Shown here: positions 47,639 to 56,096 of the stretch, in pieces
How positions within the stretch are numbered: position 1 is the first letter of the stretch
How the letters are laid out: every line of letters starts with the position of its first letter
Assembly (NCBI GenBank): GCA_000612485.1
Contig: CP007494.1
Coordinates: 496,001 to 560,000, forward strand
Length of the DNA stretch: 64,000 nucleotides
Direction of reading: 5' to 3'
From: Bordetella holmesii ATCC 51541
GTDB taxonomy: Bacteria > Pseudomonadota > Gammaproteobacteria > Burkholderiales > Burkholderiaceae_B
Translations under genes and position numbers: made by a program
Notes under the pieces: model-generated
The model's input: only the letters and a program-made list of their open reading frames with translations
Database searches by the model: none
What the model was told of the DNA's origin: nothing

Positions 47639-48625
47639 ATGCCCCATACCCTTCTGACGCGGCGCGCCTTGCTGCTGGCCACCCTGTTGACGAGCCTGGG
47701 CAGCCAGGCCTTTGCCGCCGAGCAAACCTGGCCCCAGCGGCCCATACGCATGGTCGTGGCCGGCTCTCCCGGCGCTGGCGGCGACATCTTCGCCCGCCTC
47801 ATTTCCACACCCCTGGCCCAGGCGCTCAAGCAGCCCGTCGTAGTCGAAACCAAGCCCGGCGCCAACGGCATGATCGCCGCCGACAACGTGGTCCGGTCGG
47901 CCAACGATGGCTACACGCTGCTGTTTGCCCCCTCCTCCACCATTTTGCTCAACCCGGTCGTCCTTCCTTCGCTGCCTTACGACACCGAAAAAGATCTCAT
48001 CCCCGTGGCGCAAGTGGGTGCTGCCGGCATCCTGCTGGTGGCCAATCCCAGCACCGGTTTCAAGAACCTGGCTGACATGGTGGCCTACGCCAAGGCCAAT
48101 CCCGGCAAACTCGCCTACGGGTCGTGGGGTACCGGCTCCTCGGGTCATCTGGCCATGGAAGGCATCAAAGCCCGGTATGGCCTGGACATGCCCCATGTGC
48201 CGTACAAGCAGCTCGTCACCGAAAGCACCGACCTCATTGCCAACAACATCAGCGTCGGCTTCATGGATATCGCCTCGCCCATCCCCCACATGCGCGCCGG
48301 CAAACTCGTCGCGCTGGGCCAGACAGGGTCGCGCCGCTGGCCCGCCTCGATGGATGTCCCCACCTTGGCCGAACAAGGCTATACCTTCGAGGCCGATGGC
48401 TGGTATGGTGTCTTCGCACCGGCGGGCACACCGCCCGAGATCATCGAGCGACTGAACGCCGAGATCTATCGCGCGCAGCACAATCCGGAAGTCCAGGAGA
48501 AGATCGAAGGACAGAACATGATCGTGCCGGCCGATGCGACCGCCCAGGAGTTCTCGGCGTCGATCAAGCGCGACGCCACGATCTGGCAGGACCTGGCCAA
48601 GCTGTCTGACCTGAAGAACAAGTAA
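47639..48625 (+). CDS. Bug/TctC-family periplasmic solute receptor
   Basis: Intact 328-residue receptor. Signal peptide with LTRRALLLATLLTSLG and cleavage after QAFA; the two arginines suggest possible Tat export. Motifs: MVVAGSPGAGGDIFARLI and VVVETKPGANGMIAADNVV. The next gene downstream is an SDR dehydrogenase on the same strand (71 bases), so the imported acid may be its substrate or precursor. Confidence 0.9.
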   Translation: MPHTLLTRRALLLATLLTSLGSQAFAAEQTWPQRPIRMVVAGSPGAGGDIFARLISTPLAQALKQPVVVETKPGANGMIAADNVVRSANDGYTLLFAPSSTILLNPVVLPSLPYDTEKDLIPVAQVGAAGILLVANPSTGFKNLADMVAYAKANPGKLAYGSWGTGSSGHLAMEGIKARYGLDMPHVPYKQLVTESTDLIANNISVGFMDIASPIPHMRAGKLVALGQTGSRRWPASMDVPTLAEQGYTFEADGWYGVFAPAGTPPEIIERLNAEIYRAQHNPEVQEKIEGQNMIVPADATAQEFSASIKRDATIWQDLAKLSDLKNK

Positions 48626-48696
48626 ACGCGCACCCTTGCGCTGCCAGATCGGGCGATGCGCCGCCGGCGCATGCCCTGCCAGAAGGGCCTCCTCGT

Positions 48697-49470
48697 ATGC
48701 ATACTGCTTTCTCTTCTACCTCATTGCAGGGCCGTGTCGCCGTCGTGACCGGCGCGACGGGCGGCATCGGCCAAGCCATCTGCCAGCAATTGCACGCCAT
48801 GGGCGCGGCCGTCGCCCAGGTGGATATCCATGCCGACCCGAGCGCTGCCGCCCCGGCAGGCGGTATCCACCTTCGCTGCGACATTGCCGATCCGGCTTCG
48901 GTAGCCGAAATGGCTCGGCAAGTCCGCGAACAATTGGGGCGCTGCGATATCCTGGTCAACAACGCCGCCGTCAGCGCCCCGCCTACCGCCCTGGAGGATT
49001 TCCCCATCGAACGTTGGGACCACATCCTGCGCGTGAACCTGCGCGGTGCGCTGCTGTACGCGCAATCCATCTTTGCGCTCATGCGCCAGCAACCCACCGG
49101 CAGCATCATCAATGTGGCCTCGATTTCGGCCCAGTCGCCCACCCGGGTCGGCGCCTACGGCACGGCCAAAGCCGCATTGCAGGCGCTCACCCGCCAGATG
49201 GCGGTCGAATGGGGGCCGCTGGGTATACGTGCCAATGCGATCAGCCCGGGCATGATCCGCACACCATTGTCGGAGGTGCATTATCGCGACGAAGGCGTTC
49301 TGCAAAAACGCAATGCCAGCATTCCGGCACGCCGGGTGGGTGTGCCCGCCGACATCGCCGGCGCGGTGGCCTTCCTGGCCAGCGATGCATCGCTTTATGT
49401 CAACGGCGAAGACATCGTGGTCGATGGTGGCTTTCTCAAGGCCTCGCTAAGCAATCTGTATCGCGATTGA
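48697..49470 (+). CDS. SDR-family oxidoreductase
   Basis: Classical short-chain dehydrogenase of 257 residues: TGATGGIGQ cofactor motif, NNAAV, catalytic Ser-Tyr-Lys (ASISAQSPTRVGAYGTAKAA) and VDGGFLK. Asp at the end of beta-2 (VDIHAD) suggests NAD+ preference. All key residues are present. A bidirectional terminator follows. Confidence 0.93.
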   Translation: MHTAFSSTSLQGRVAVVTGATGGIGQAICQQLHAMGAAVAQVDIHADPSAAAPAGGIHLRCDIADPASVAEMARQVREQLGRCDILVNNAAVSAPPTALEDFPIERWDHILRVNLRGALLYAQSIFALMRQQPTGSIINVASISAQSPTRVGAYGTAKAALQALTRQMAVEWGPLGIRANAISPGMIRTPLSEVHYRDEGVLQKRNASIPARRVGVPADIAGAVAFLASDASLYVNGEDIVVDGGFLKASLSNLYRD

Positions 49471-49506
49471 AAATCCCGCGCGCCCCGGCGCAACCCTGCA
49501 AAAAAA

Positions 49507-49535
49507 ACCGGCCAGCTCAACAGTGAGCGGCCGGT
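49507..49535. terminator. Bidirectional rho-independent terminator
   Basis: ACCGGCC-A-GCTCA pairs with TGAGC-GGCCGGT around a 4-base loop (12 bp with one bulge). On the minus strand a run of seven or more T follows; on the plus strand TCTTTC follows. It separates the convergent SDR and DUF1269-type genes. Confidence 0.8.
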
Positions 49536-49569
49536 CTTTCACAGCGGTGAGCAGGCGGCGTGCCGTACC

Positions 49570-50178
49570 CTAGGCACGGCTGCTGGAGAAAAATTTCTCC
49601 AGCTTGGCTTTGACCGCGTCCCAGGTCTTCTCGCGCTCGGCCTTGCGCTCGGCCTTCTTTCCGGCGCGAATCGCAGCGCCTGCCGCATCGGCAGCGGCTT
49701 CTGCGGCGGTCACCGCGCTGGCCACCTCGTCGAACAGTTCGTCGTAGCGCACGCGCAGGATCTGGCCACCAGCGGTCTTGGCATATGCATCGAGCAACGT
49801 CGCATCGATCTCCTCGACATCGGCGATCAGCGCGGTCGTGCCGGGCTTGATATTCGAACTCAGCGACGCCAGGAGCAGGTCATTGCTGGCAGCCGCATCG
49901 GCGTCGACCAGCGACCCGAACAGTGCGCCGCCGGAAAACCCCAGCAGCAAGCCGACCGGCCCCGCAAGGATACCGACGGCCGCGCCGAGGACAGAGCCCG
50001 CCGCCGCCGCGCCAAAGATGCTGTTGGCGCCTTCGCGAACCGCGATATGGCCGGACAAGTCGCGTTGCACGACCGCCATCTGGTTGATCGTAACGGGCGG
50101 GGATGAAGATAACTCGGTAAAAGCCTTGTACGCACGCGATTCATCTTCCCACGTAACCGCAATCACATTTCTTGTCAT
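49570..50178 (-). CDS. DUF1269-type membrane-associated stress protein
   Basis: A 202-residue protein with a Gly/Ala-rich hydrophobic segment (about residues 55-95, GAAAAGSVLGAAVGILAGPVG) typical of DUF1269 proteins. An alpha/beta region and a Lys/Ala-rich, probably coiled C-terminal helix (KKAERKAEREKTWDAVKAKLEKF) follow. No signal peptide is visible. Function unknown; homologues are often induced by stress. It stands alone between a terminator and the Bug gene. Confidence 0.82.
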   Translation of the reverse strand: MTRNVIAVTWEDESRAYKAFTELSSSPPVTINQMAVVQRDLSGHIAVREGANSIFGAAAAGSVLGAAVGILAGPVGLLLGFSGGALFGSLVDADAAASNDLLLASLSSNIKPGTTALIADVEEIDATLLDAYAKTAGGQILRVRYDELFDEVASAVTAAEAAADAAGAAIRAGKKAERKAEREKTWDAVKAKLEKFFSSSRA

Positions 50179-50242
50179 GCAAAGCCCCCTATTGAGAACA
50201 CCCAGACAGAAACAAAAGCCTCTCGACGAAACCCTGCACTGA

Positions 50243-51247
50243 TCATAGTGCCAATCGCCACCTGGTGATCATCCAGGCGCAATCGCCAGGGATCTTCCCG
50301 CAAACCGGATGCACGCCCTGCGGCAGTACCCACGCCCTACCGAACCTGCTCGGCGGCGTGCCAACGGTTGGCACCGCTCGGGCGTGCGTGGCACGCCCCG
50401 GCCCTGGGGTATGCTTGAACGAGCCAAAACTCATGCCTGCCAAGAATGAACTTCTCCCCGGCGCGGCAATCCCCAACCAACTGCTGATGTCCATGGGGTA
50501 ACCCACCTCCGTCATCGTGGGCACGTCAGGCAATAGCGTCGAACGCTTGGCCGTCGTCACCGCCAACGGACTCACCTTATCGGATTTCACATAGGGCGCT
50601 GAGACCACCACCGTGTCAAAGGTCATGGGTATCTGACCGCCCAGCAGGTCGGTCATCGCCGGCGAACTGCCTTTATAGGCTACCGAGGTAAGCTTGACGT
50701 CGGCCGAAGCATTGAGCGTCTCTCCGGCGAAGTGCATGATCGACCTGGGCCCGAACGATCCATAGAACATACGCCCCGGCTCACGCTTGGCCTGCTCGAC
50801 CATGGACTTAACGTCCTTGAACGGCGCCTTCGGGTGGGCCAGAAGAATGACGGGCATGGTCCCCGTCAGTCCAAGATAGTCAAAGCTTTTCAAGGGATCG
50901 TAGGGGCTTTGCGTGTTGACAGCCGGGTTGGCGGTGAACGTGGACGGCCCGGTCAACAGCAAGGTGTAGCCATCGGCCGGTGAACGCGCTACCTCCATGG
51001 CCCCGATCTGTGTGGCCGCGCCTGCGCGATTCTCCACGATGACGGACTGCCCCAGTCGCTCGGCCAGGCGAGGCGCCAGCAAGCGACCCAGCGTATCCGT
51101 GGTCCCGCCCGGAGGAAAGGGCACGACCAGCCGGATGGGGTGATCCGGATAGGGAGCCTTGGCCTGCGCGGCCAAAGGGCCCAAAGCCAGGGCGGCCAAT
51201 GCTGCGGCCAAACACATCGAACGTCGGGTGGCGGAATAAGTGTGCAC
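50243..51247 (-). CDS. Bug/TctC-family receptor with a foreign C-terminal end
   Basis: GTG start with GGAGACA upstream; signal peptide ends AAQA. Family motifs VVPFPPGGTTDTLGRLL and VIVENRAGAATQIGAM are intact and similarity continues to SSWLGIAAPG near residue 265. The following 70 residues (RSSFLAGMSFGSFKHTPG...) have no family resemblance and are rich in Gly, Pro and Arg. The gene's true 3' end was therefore replaced, probably by deletion or rearrangement. The new tail contains nested palindromes at 50356-50397. Probably non-functional. Confidence 0.8.
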   Translation of the reverse strand: MHTYSATRRSMCLAAALAALALGPLAAQAKAPYPDHPIRLVVPFPPGGTTDTLGRLLAPRLAERLGQSVIVENRAGAATQIGAMEVARSPADGYTLLLTGPSTFTANPAVNTQSPYDPLKSFDYLGLTGTMPVILLAHPKAPFKDVKSMVEQAKREPGRMFYGSFGPRSIMHFAGETLNASADVKLTSVAYKGSSPAMTDLLGGQIPMTFDTVVVSAPYVKSDKVSPLAVTTAKRSTLLPDVPTMTEVGYPMDISSWLGIAAPGRSSFLAGMSFGSFKHTPGPGRATHARAVPTVGTPPSRFGRAWVLPQGVHPVCGKIPGDCAWMITRWRLAL

Positions 51248-51351
51248 TGCTGTCTCCATGACCAGGGCGCCGGCTTCGCACCGGCTGTCTTTCTTGGTGT
51301 AAATGCGCGGACAAACGCGCCGCTGTTTTGCCTCGATGCCCGCGGGAGGCC

Positions 51352-52338
51352 TCAGCCAGCCCGCGCGGCGATCTCCGCCTTGACCTTCAATAACTCCACC
51401 AGCAGACGATCCCGGCGCGTTTCGAGCGCCTGCATGGACACGCCCTGTTGCGCTTCGCACGCTCCCTCATGCAACTGCTGCCGCTCATCCGCACCCAGGC
51501 TGATACGTTTGCTGCGATCCGTGCTCAAGGCATCGCGCGCGGCAAACTTGGCGAACGCGCCCGCCATGCCCGCCTCGCCGCCCGCCATGTGAAAGGTCAT
51601 GAACGGGCCCACGAAAGGCCAGCGCATGCCGGGCCCGCAGGTGATGGCGCGATCGACGTCTTCCACCGTCGCCACACCGTCGAGAACCAGGCGTGCCGCC
51701 TCATTGAACAGCACGTACTGCAGGCGATTGGCCACATGCCCATAGATTTCGCGGCGCAGACGGATGGGCTCGCGGCCGATGGCACGGTAAAAATCAAAGG
51801 CAATATCCAAGGTGCGAGCCGCCGTGGCCTTGCCTCCCACCAACTCGACCAACGGCACCAGGTGCGGCGGGTTGAATGGGTGCGCCATCAGGCAGCGCTG
51901 CGGATGTACACACTTGGACTGCATCACCGACATCGCCAGAGCCGAGGTACTCGAAGCAATGATGGCCTGTGCATCCGCGGCGGCATCGATCTGCGCCAGG
52001 AGGTCGATCTTCAACGACTCGATCTCTGGCGCGTTCTCCTGTATCCACCCGCAGCCAGTGACCGTCTCGGCCACCGTCGCGTGAAAACTGATCCGCCCCG
52101 GGCTGGCGTCTGCCACGACCAGGCCCACGTCGGCCAATACAGGCCATACCTTGTGCACATAGGCGCGCGTACGCTCGACCGCGTCGGCAGCCGGGTCCGT
52201 GGCGCGCACGGCAAAGCCTTGTGCCGCGAAATAAACCGCCCAACTCATGCCGATCTGGCCCAGGCCGATGACAGCCACCGGGCGTTGTTGTAGTTCTGTA
52301 AGCGTAAAAATCTGGTCTCCTGCAGCCGCATTCTTCAT
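51352..52338 (-). CDS. 3-hydroxyacyl-CoA dehydrogenase/L-carnitine dehydrogenase-like
   Basis: NAD-dependent hydroxyacid dehydrogenase of 328 residues. Rossmann motif VAVIGLGQIGMSWAVYFA (about residues 21-38), catalytic region SSTSALAMSVM and LMAHPFNPPHLVPLVELV with the catalytic His. The C-terminal helix domain (FVGPFMTFHMAGG) resembles lambda-crystallin and carnitine dehydrogenases more than fatty-acid beta-oxidation enzymes. It is divergent from the LysR gene at 52395, its likely regulator. Confidence 0.9.
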   Translation of the reverse strand: MKNAAAGDQIFTLTELQQRPVAVIGLGQIGMSWAVYFAAQGFAVRATDPAADAVERTRAYVHKVWPVLADVGLVVADASPGRISFHATVAETVTGCGWIQENAPEIESLKIDLLAQIDAAADAQAIIASSTSALAMSVMQSKCVHPQRCLMAHPFNPPHLVPLVELVGGKATAARTLDIAFDFYRAIGREPIRLRREIYGHVANRLQYVLFNEAARLVLDGVATVEDVDRAITCGPGMRWPFVGPFMTFHMAGGEAGMAGAFAKFAARDALSTDRSKRISLGADERQQLHEGACEAQQGVSMQALETRRDRLLVELLKVKAEIAARAG

Positions 52339-52394
52339 CGGAACAAAGATAATATGTTTCCTCAATCAATTCCCATTCGGAATATCTTCCCGTT

Positions 52395-53291
52395 ATGCGC
52401 ATCGAGGATGCAGAAGTCTTTCTCAAGCTGGCCGAACATCAGAACGTGCGGCGCACCGCGGAGCGCGTAGGCCTGACTCAGTCGGCCGTGACCAAAGTTC
52501 TGCAGCGGCTTGAAGCCGAGTTCGGCTTGCCGTTGATGGAACGCCGCGCCTCAGGCGTCGTACCCACCCGCGCCGGACAGTTGCTGCAGGAAAAGGCCCT
52601 GGCGCTCATTGGCTCCTATGACAGCCTGCGCCATGAAATGGCCGCGGCTCAATCGGCCCAACAAAGCGTCGTGCGCGTAGGCATCATCCCCGCGCTGCTG
52701 GATGCCAAACTCCTGCCGGTACTGGCCATCTGGCGCAAGCAACACCCCGGCCAATTCCTGCAGATCAGCGTCAAGGTCTCGGATGAACTGACAGAAATGG
52801 TTTGCCAGGGAGACCTTGATCTGGCGATCGGCTTTGCGCCGACGCCACGCTCGGATCTGCAAACGCTGGCATTGGGACCTCAGCGCTATCACGTCGTCGT
52901 ACGCGCCGGCCACCCGCTGAGCTTGCCGGGTCGATCGACCATGCAGGCGTTGGCGCAGGCGGAATGGCTCTTGCCGGCCCCTTCGGTCGGCATGCGGCTG
53001 TGGGTAGAGCGCGCGTTTATCGACCTGGGCCTGCCCATCCCGGTCACCGCCGTACAGACCGACACCTCCACCGCCCAATTCGCCGGCCTCATCCGCGCCA
53101 GTAATCTCGTCACGGCGCTGATGACACCCATGTTCATGTCGCCGGCCGGCAAGGGCCTCGTCGAACTGCCTTTCGACGCCGAGTCCAGCATGCAGCCATT
53201 GGTGCTGCTCACCCGGCGGGCCGCCTATCTGTCGCCGACCACACGAGCCTTGCGGGATGCCCTGCATCGGGCATTCATAGCGTCGACTTAA
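52395..53291 (+). CDS. LysR-family transcriptional regulator
   Basis: A 298-residue regulator, 56 bases from the divergent dehydrogenase gene. Helix-turn-helix: FLKLAEHQNVRRTAERVGLT then SAVTKVLQRLEAEFG. The effector domain is of the GbpR/PcaQ-like type (VVRVGIIPALLD). The close divergent arrangement suggests shared operator sites in 52339-52394. Confidence 0.92.
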   Translation: MRIEDAEVFLKLAEHQNVRRTAERVGLTQSAVTKVLQRLEAEFGLPLMERRASGVVPTRAGQLLQEKALALIGSYDSLRHEMAAAQSAQQSVVRVGIIPALLDAKLLPVLAIWRKQHPGQFLQISVKVSDELTEMVCQGDLDLAIGFAPTPRSDLQTLALGPQRYHVVVRAGHPLSLPGRSTMQALAQAEWLLPAPSVGMRLWVERAFIDLGLPIPVTAVQTDTSTAQFAGLIRASNLVTALMTPMFMSPAGKGLVELPFDAESSMQPLVLLTRRAAYLSPTTRALRDALHRAFIAST

Positions 53292-53875
53292 GGCGGCCGA
53301 CGTTCTGGCGCAGCGACATCGCGCGAGCCGCCGGCATTGCCGACAGCCGGCCTCAGGCACCTTGATAAGCGAATCCCCGGCTGGGATCTCATTTCGAAAA
53401 TGGGGCGCAACAGCTCCATGTCGTGCCTGATTCAACCGTAGAGAAGGCGCGTGCACGGCCCGGGATTTTCTCGGCTTCACGCCACCTGACCTGCAGCATG
53501 CGTGACCCCAACCCGCTTGCCGTCGCGTCGAATCCTCGTGGTTTGAATCCGTGACTACTTCCTGTGCATCGACGGCCGCGGCGCCGGACCGGTCGACTCA
53601 CGTACGACGATCTCGTCATGAGGCAACACCAGAGGGGTAAGTGAGCAGGGCTTGCACGCCGCCAGGAAGGGCTCAACCTCATAGCGGCGAGGAGGGCCCC
53701 ACACCGTGTGGAGGGGCCTGGAAAATGACCGCCTACGCATCCTGGTTACAAGCAACTGAACGATACGATCAACAGACCTTGGCGTATGCCCGCTTCCCAC
53801 GGACGATAGCGCCTTGCGACACTGGATGGCCTTCCTGGTGCGCCCTGGAAAGTCAAATGTGGAGCCGGTGAACGG
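53292..53875. other. Non-coding region with gene debris at the islet's left edge
   Basis: No intact gene. It holds the tail of a LacI-type regulator gene (53555-53642, minus). Otherwise I see no RNA gene or promoter. Base composition changes sharply to AT-rich at about 53876. Confidence 0.6.
53555..53642 (-). pseudogene. C-terminal remnant of a LacI-family regulator
   Basis: About 28 codons reading LTPLVLPHDEIVVRESTGPA-P with a proper stop. The RESTGP ending after a beta strand is the usual last element of LacI/GalR effector domains. The rest of the gene is absent, consistent with deletion when neighbouring DNA was inserted or lost. Confidence 0.5.
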
Positions 53876-53915
53876 AACAATTTAAATCATCTAACTTATT
53901 GATTTATAAATTGTT
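53876..53915. repeat. AT-rich inverted repeat over the islet promoter
   Basis: AACAATTTAAATCA (53876-53889) pairs with TGATTTATAAATTGTT (53900-53915), a 14-bp match with a 2-base bulge; the outer nine bases match perfectly. The right arm overlaps the -35 box TTGTTA. A repressor-binding site is the simplest reading. Confidence 0.6.
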
Positions 53916-53938
53916 ATTTCCATTCGGAGCGCTAGAAT
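53911..53938 (+). promoter_or_regulatory. Sigma-70 promoter of the AbiE/AbiJ-like islet
   Basis: -35 TTGTTA (53911-53916), 16-base spacer, -10 TAGAAT (53933-53938). It would give a leader of about 220 bases before the first start codon; that leader is AT-rich and has no ORF of note. Confidence 0.55.
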
Positions 53939-54164
53939 GTACCGCAATCTGTACCAGTTGCGCGCACACTGGCAAGCTGCTGCTCCAACAAGCTACGTGC
54001 GGTTTCCGCTCCATGGAGCCCAGTCTTTGTTCCTTTCGTCTACAGGCAATTTCACTCTATTTAATAGCTTCAGCAGATGTTGAAATTATCCTTATAAATG
54101 AAATTTTGGTGATGTGCTTCAGAAAAAATGGTACTTTCAACGAATGCTGAAAGAGGCCAATTTA

Positions 54165-55226
54165 ATGAAAGATCCTGAAGCTCGAGCTGGTAAGGCACTG
54201 CGCCGTTTGCTTGAAAAGATCCCGATCCTTCAGGTCGAAGGGATCGAAGCCGAGGCTATGTCCGACGATTGGGAGCCGGACCTTATCGCCCGGCTGCTCG
54301 TGGACGGGCTGCAGCATCTGCTCATCTGCGAGTACAAGTCGAACGGGCAACCGCGGTACGCCCGGTCCGCGCTGCTGGAACTGCGGAACTACGTTGCGCA
54401 GCGAACTCCCGAGGCTACGCCCGTCTTCATCGCCCCCTATATCTCACCTGCGGTAAGGCAACTGTGCGAAGAGAAGGGTGTCAGCTATCTCGACCTGGAA
54501 GGAAACGCCCGGATCGCCTTCCGCGGCGTGTTCATCGAACGCATGGTGACGGACAAGCCTGCGGCTGAGCAACGCGAACTCAAGTCGTTGTTCAGGCCGA
54601 AGTCGGCCCAGGTTTTGCGCACCATGCTGCGCGAGCCAGGCCGTGCCTGGCGTGTCACCGAGCTATCAAAAATCTCCGGAGTCAGCCTAGGGCACGTCAG
54701 TAATGTGCGCACCGGGTTGATCGATCGAGAATGGGCACGCGCCTCAGATGACGGCCTCGTTCTCTCAGATCCCGACGCACTGGTGGACGCATGGCGGGAC
54801 AGCTACACAGCACCGCCAGGTGAGCGGCTGCGGTTCTACACGCCTTTGCATGGCAGCGCGTTCGAAGAAGCTGCCCGTAGCGCATTGCGCGCCAAAGACG
54901 GTCTCGGACATGCTGCCTTCGCATCGTTCTCGGCAGCGCAGTGGCTTTCACCATACGGTCGTACCGGCACGCACTATTTCTTCGCCGACGAAGATGGTCT
55001 GCGTGAGCTTCAGGCAACGTTGAAACTCACGCCTGCCGCGAAGGGCGAGAACGTGGTCATCACCGTGCCGAAAGACACGGGATTGTTTGCCGACACCATT
55101 GAACCTGCGCCGGGCGCAGTCTGCACAAGCTTGGTTCAAACCTACCTTGACCTCTCCATTGCCGGCGAACGCGGCGCCGAGGCCGCCGACCACCTGCGCA
55201 AGGAAAAGCTTACATGGCCCAAATGA
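54165..55226 (+). CDS. AbiEi-like antitoxin/regulator with N-terminal PD-(D/E)XK-type motif
   Basis: A 353-residue protein. Residues about 10-120 look like a restriction-endonuclease fold: P38-D39, then E56-Y-K58 in LLICEYKSNGQPRYARS, the spacing of PD-(D/E)XK active sites. Residues about 145-215 form a winged helix (SAQVLRTMLREPGRAWRVTE and SGVSLGHVSNVRTGL), as in AbiEi regulators. The rest is an unassigned alpha/beta domain. ATG 54165 was chosen for GAGG eight bases upstream; ATG 54144 and GTG 54114 are alternatives. It is followed by a nucleotidyltransferase, the standard AbiE order, so it should be the antitoxin and autorepressor. Nuclease activity is inference. Confidence 0.82.
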   Translation: MKDPEARAGKALRRLLEKIPILQVEGIEAEAMSDDWEPDLIARLLVDGLQHLLICEYKSNGQPRYARSALLELRNYVAQRTPEATPVFIAPYISPAVRQLCEEKGVSYLDLEGNARIAFRGVFIERMVTDKPAAEQRELKSLFRPKSAQVLRTMLREPGRAWRVTELSKISGVSLGHVSNVRTGLIDREWARASDDGLVLSDPDALVDAWRDSYTAPPGERLRFYTPLHGSAFEEAARSALRAKDGLGHAAFASFSAAQWLSPYGRTGTHYFFADEDGLRELQATLKLTPAAKGENVVITVPKDTGLFADTIEPAPGAVCTSLVQTYLDLSIAGERGAEAADHLRKEKLTWPK

Positions 55227-56085
55227 CCCCCCCCAGGAACCACAATCGGCCGCCGAATATGACGACCGCACGACTGCGGCCGTGAAATCCGTGCTGATCG
55301 AGATCGGCCAGATACTTGGTAGCTTCAAAGGCAAGTTCGCCATCGTAGGTGGTGCAGTCCCCTGGCTGTTACTGGCCAACGAGGAGATGCCCCACGTCGG
55401 CACACTCGATGTAGACATTGGCCTGGATGCAGAAGCTCTCGGCGAAGGTGAATACGCAACCTTGATCGGTGCGCTTCAGGGTCATGGATATGCCCAGCGC
55501 GACGGGCTTCGACGGTTCCAACTTGTTCGTCAGGTTCCCGTGAAGGACGGTGGAGAGGGGATCGACATCGTGGTCGATTTCTTGATGCCGCGCGATGCAG
55601 AGATCGTCAAGAACAATCCTCCCCTGATCAGCGACTTTGCCGTACAGCGTGCTGACGGCACTGACTTGGCGATGCGGTTCTATCAACTGGTGGCGGTGGC
55701 GGGCCCAATGCCGAACGGAGGGAGCAACCGCGTGGAGATTGCGGTGTGCTCTATCCCTGCACTACTGGCAATGAAAGGCCATGCGTTGGCGGGCCGCTAC
55801 AAGCAGAAGGATGCCTACGACATCTACTACTGTGTGCGGAACTATCCTGATGGCATTGAGGCTCTGGCGCAGCAATGCCTTCCCCTCCTGGGACACGCAA
55901 GTGGCGAACGAGGGTTCCAGCACATCGCCGACAAGTTTGACGCCTTCGAAGGACATGGTCCCACCTGCGTGAGGCGTTTCGTCGAAGACACGCATGCGCT
56001 GGGTGATCGCACACCCGAACAGTGGCAACGAGATGCGTTTGGGCAGATCGATGCTCTCCTACGTGCGATGGCGCTGCGAGGTTGA
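55214..56085 (+). CDS. AbiEii-like nucleotidyltransferase toxin, start out of frame across a C8 tract
   Basis: Polymerase-beta-type nucleotidyltransferase of about 290 residues. The active site fits IVGGAVPWLL (GG at 55348-55353) and TLDVDIGLD (Asp codons at 55408 and 55414). A later KQKDAYDIYY matches the conserved KD motif of AbiEii/MenT toxins, which nucleotidylate tRNA or other targets. The natural start ATG 55214 overlaps the upstream gene, but its frame is closed 23 codons on. It connects to the main frame only if the C8 tract at 55227-55234 had nine C. As written, the first usable in-frame start is GTG 55282. Confidence 0.8.
55227..55234 (+). repeat. C8 homopolymer at the toxin gene's start
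   Basis: Eight C directly after the ATGA overlap of the two genes. C9 puts the ATG in frame with the nucleotidyltransferase; C8 gives a 23-residue abortive peptide. Poly-C tracts drive phase variation in Bordetella (fim promoters, bvgS). Confidence 0.85.
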
Positions 56086-56096
56086 GTTACGGCCCC

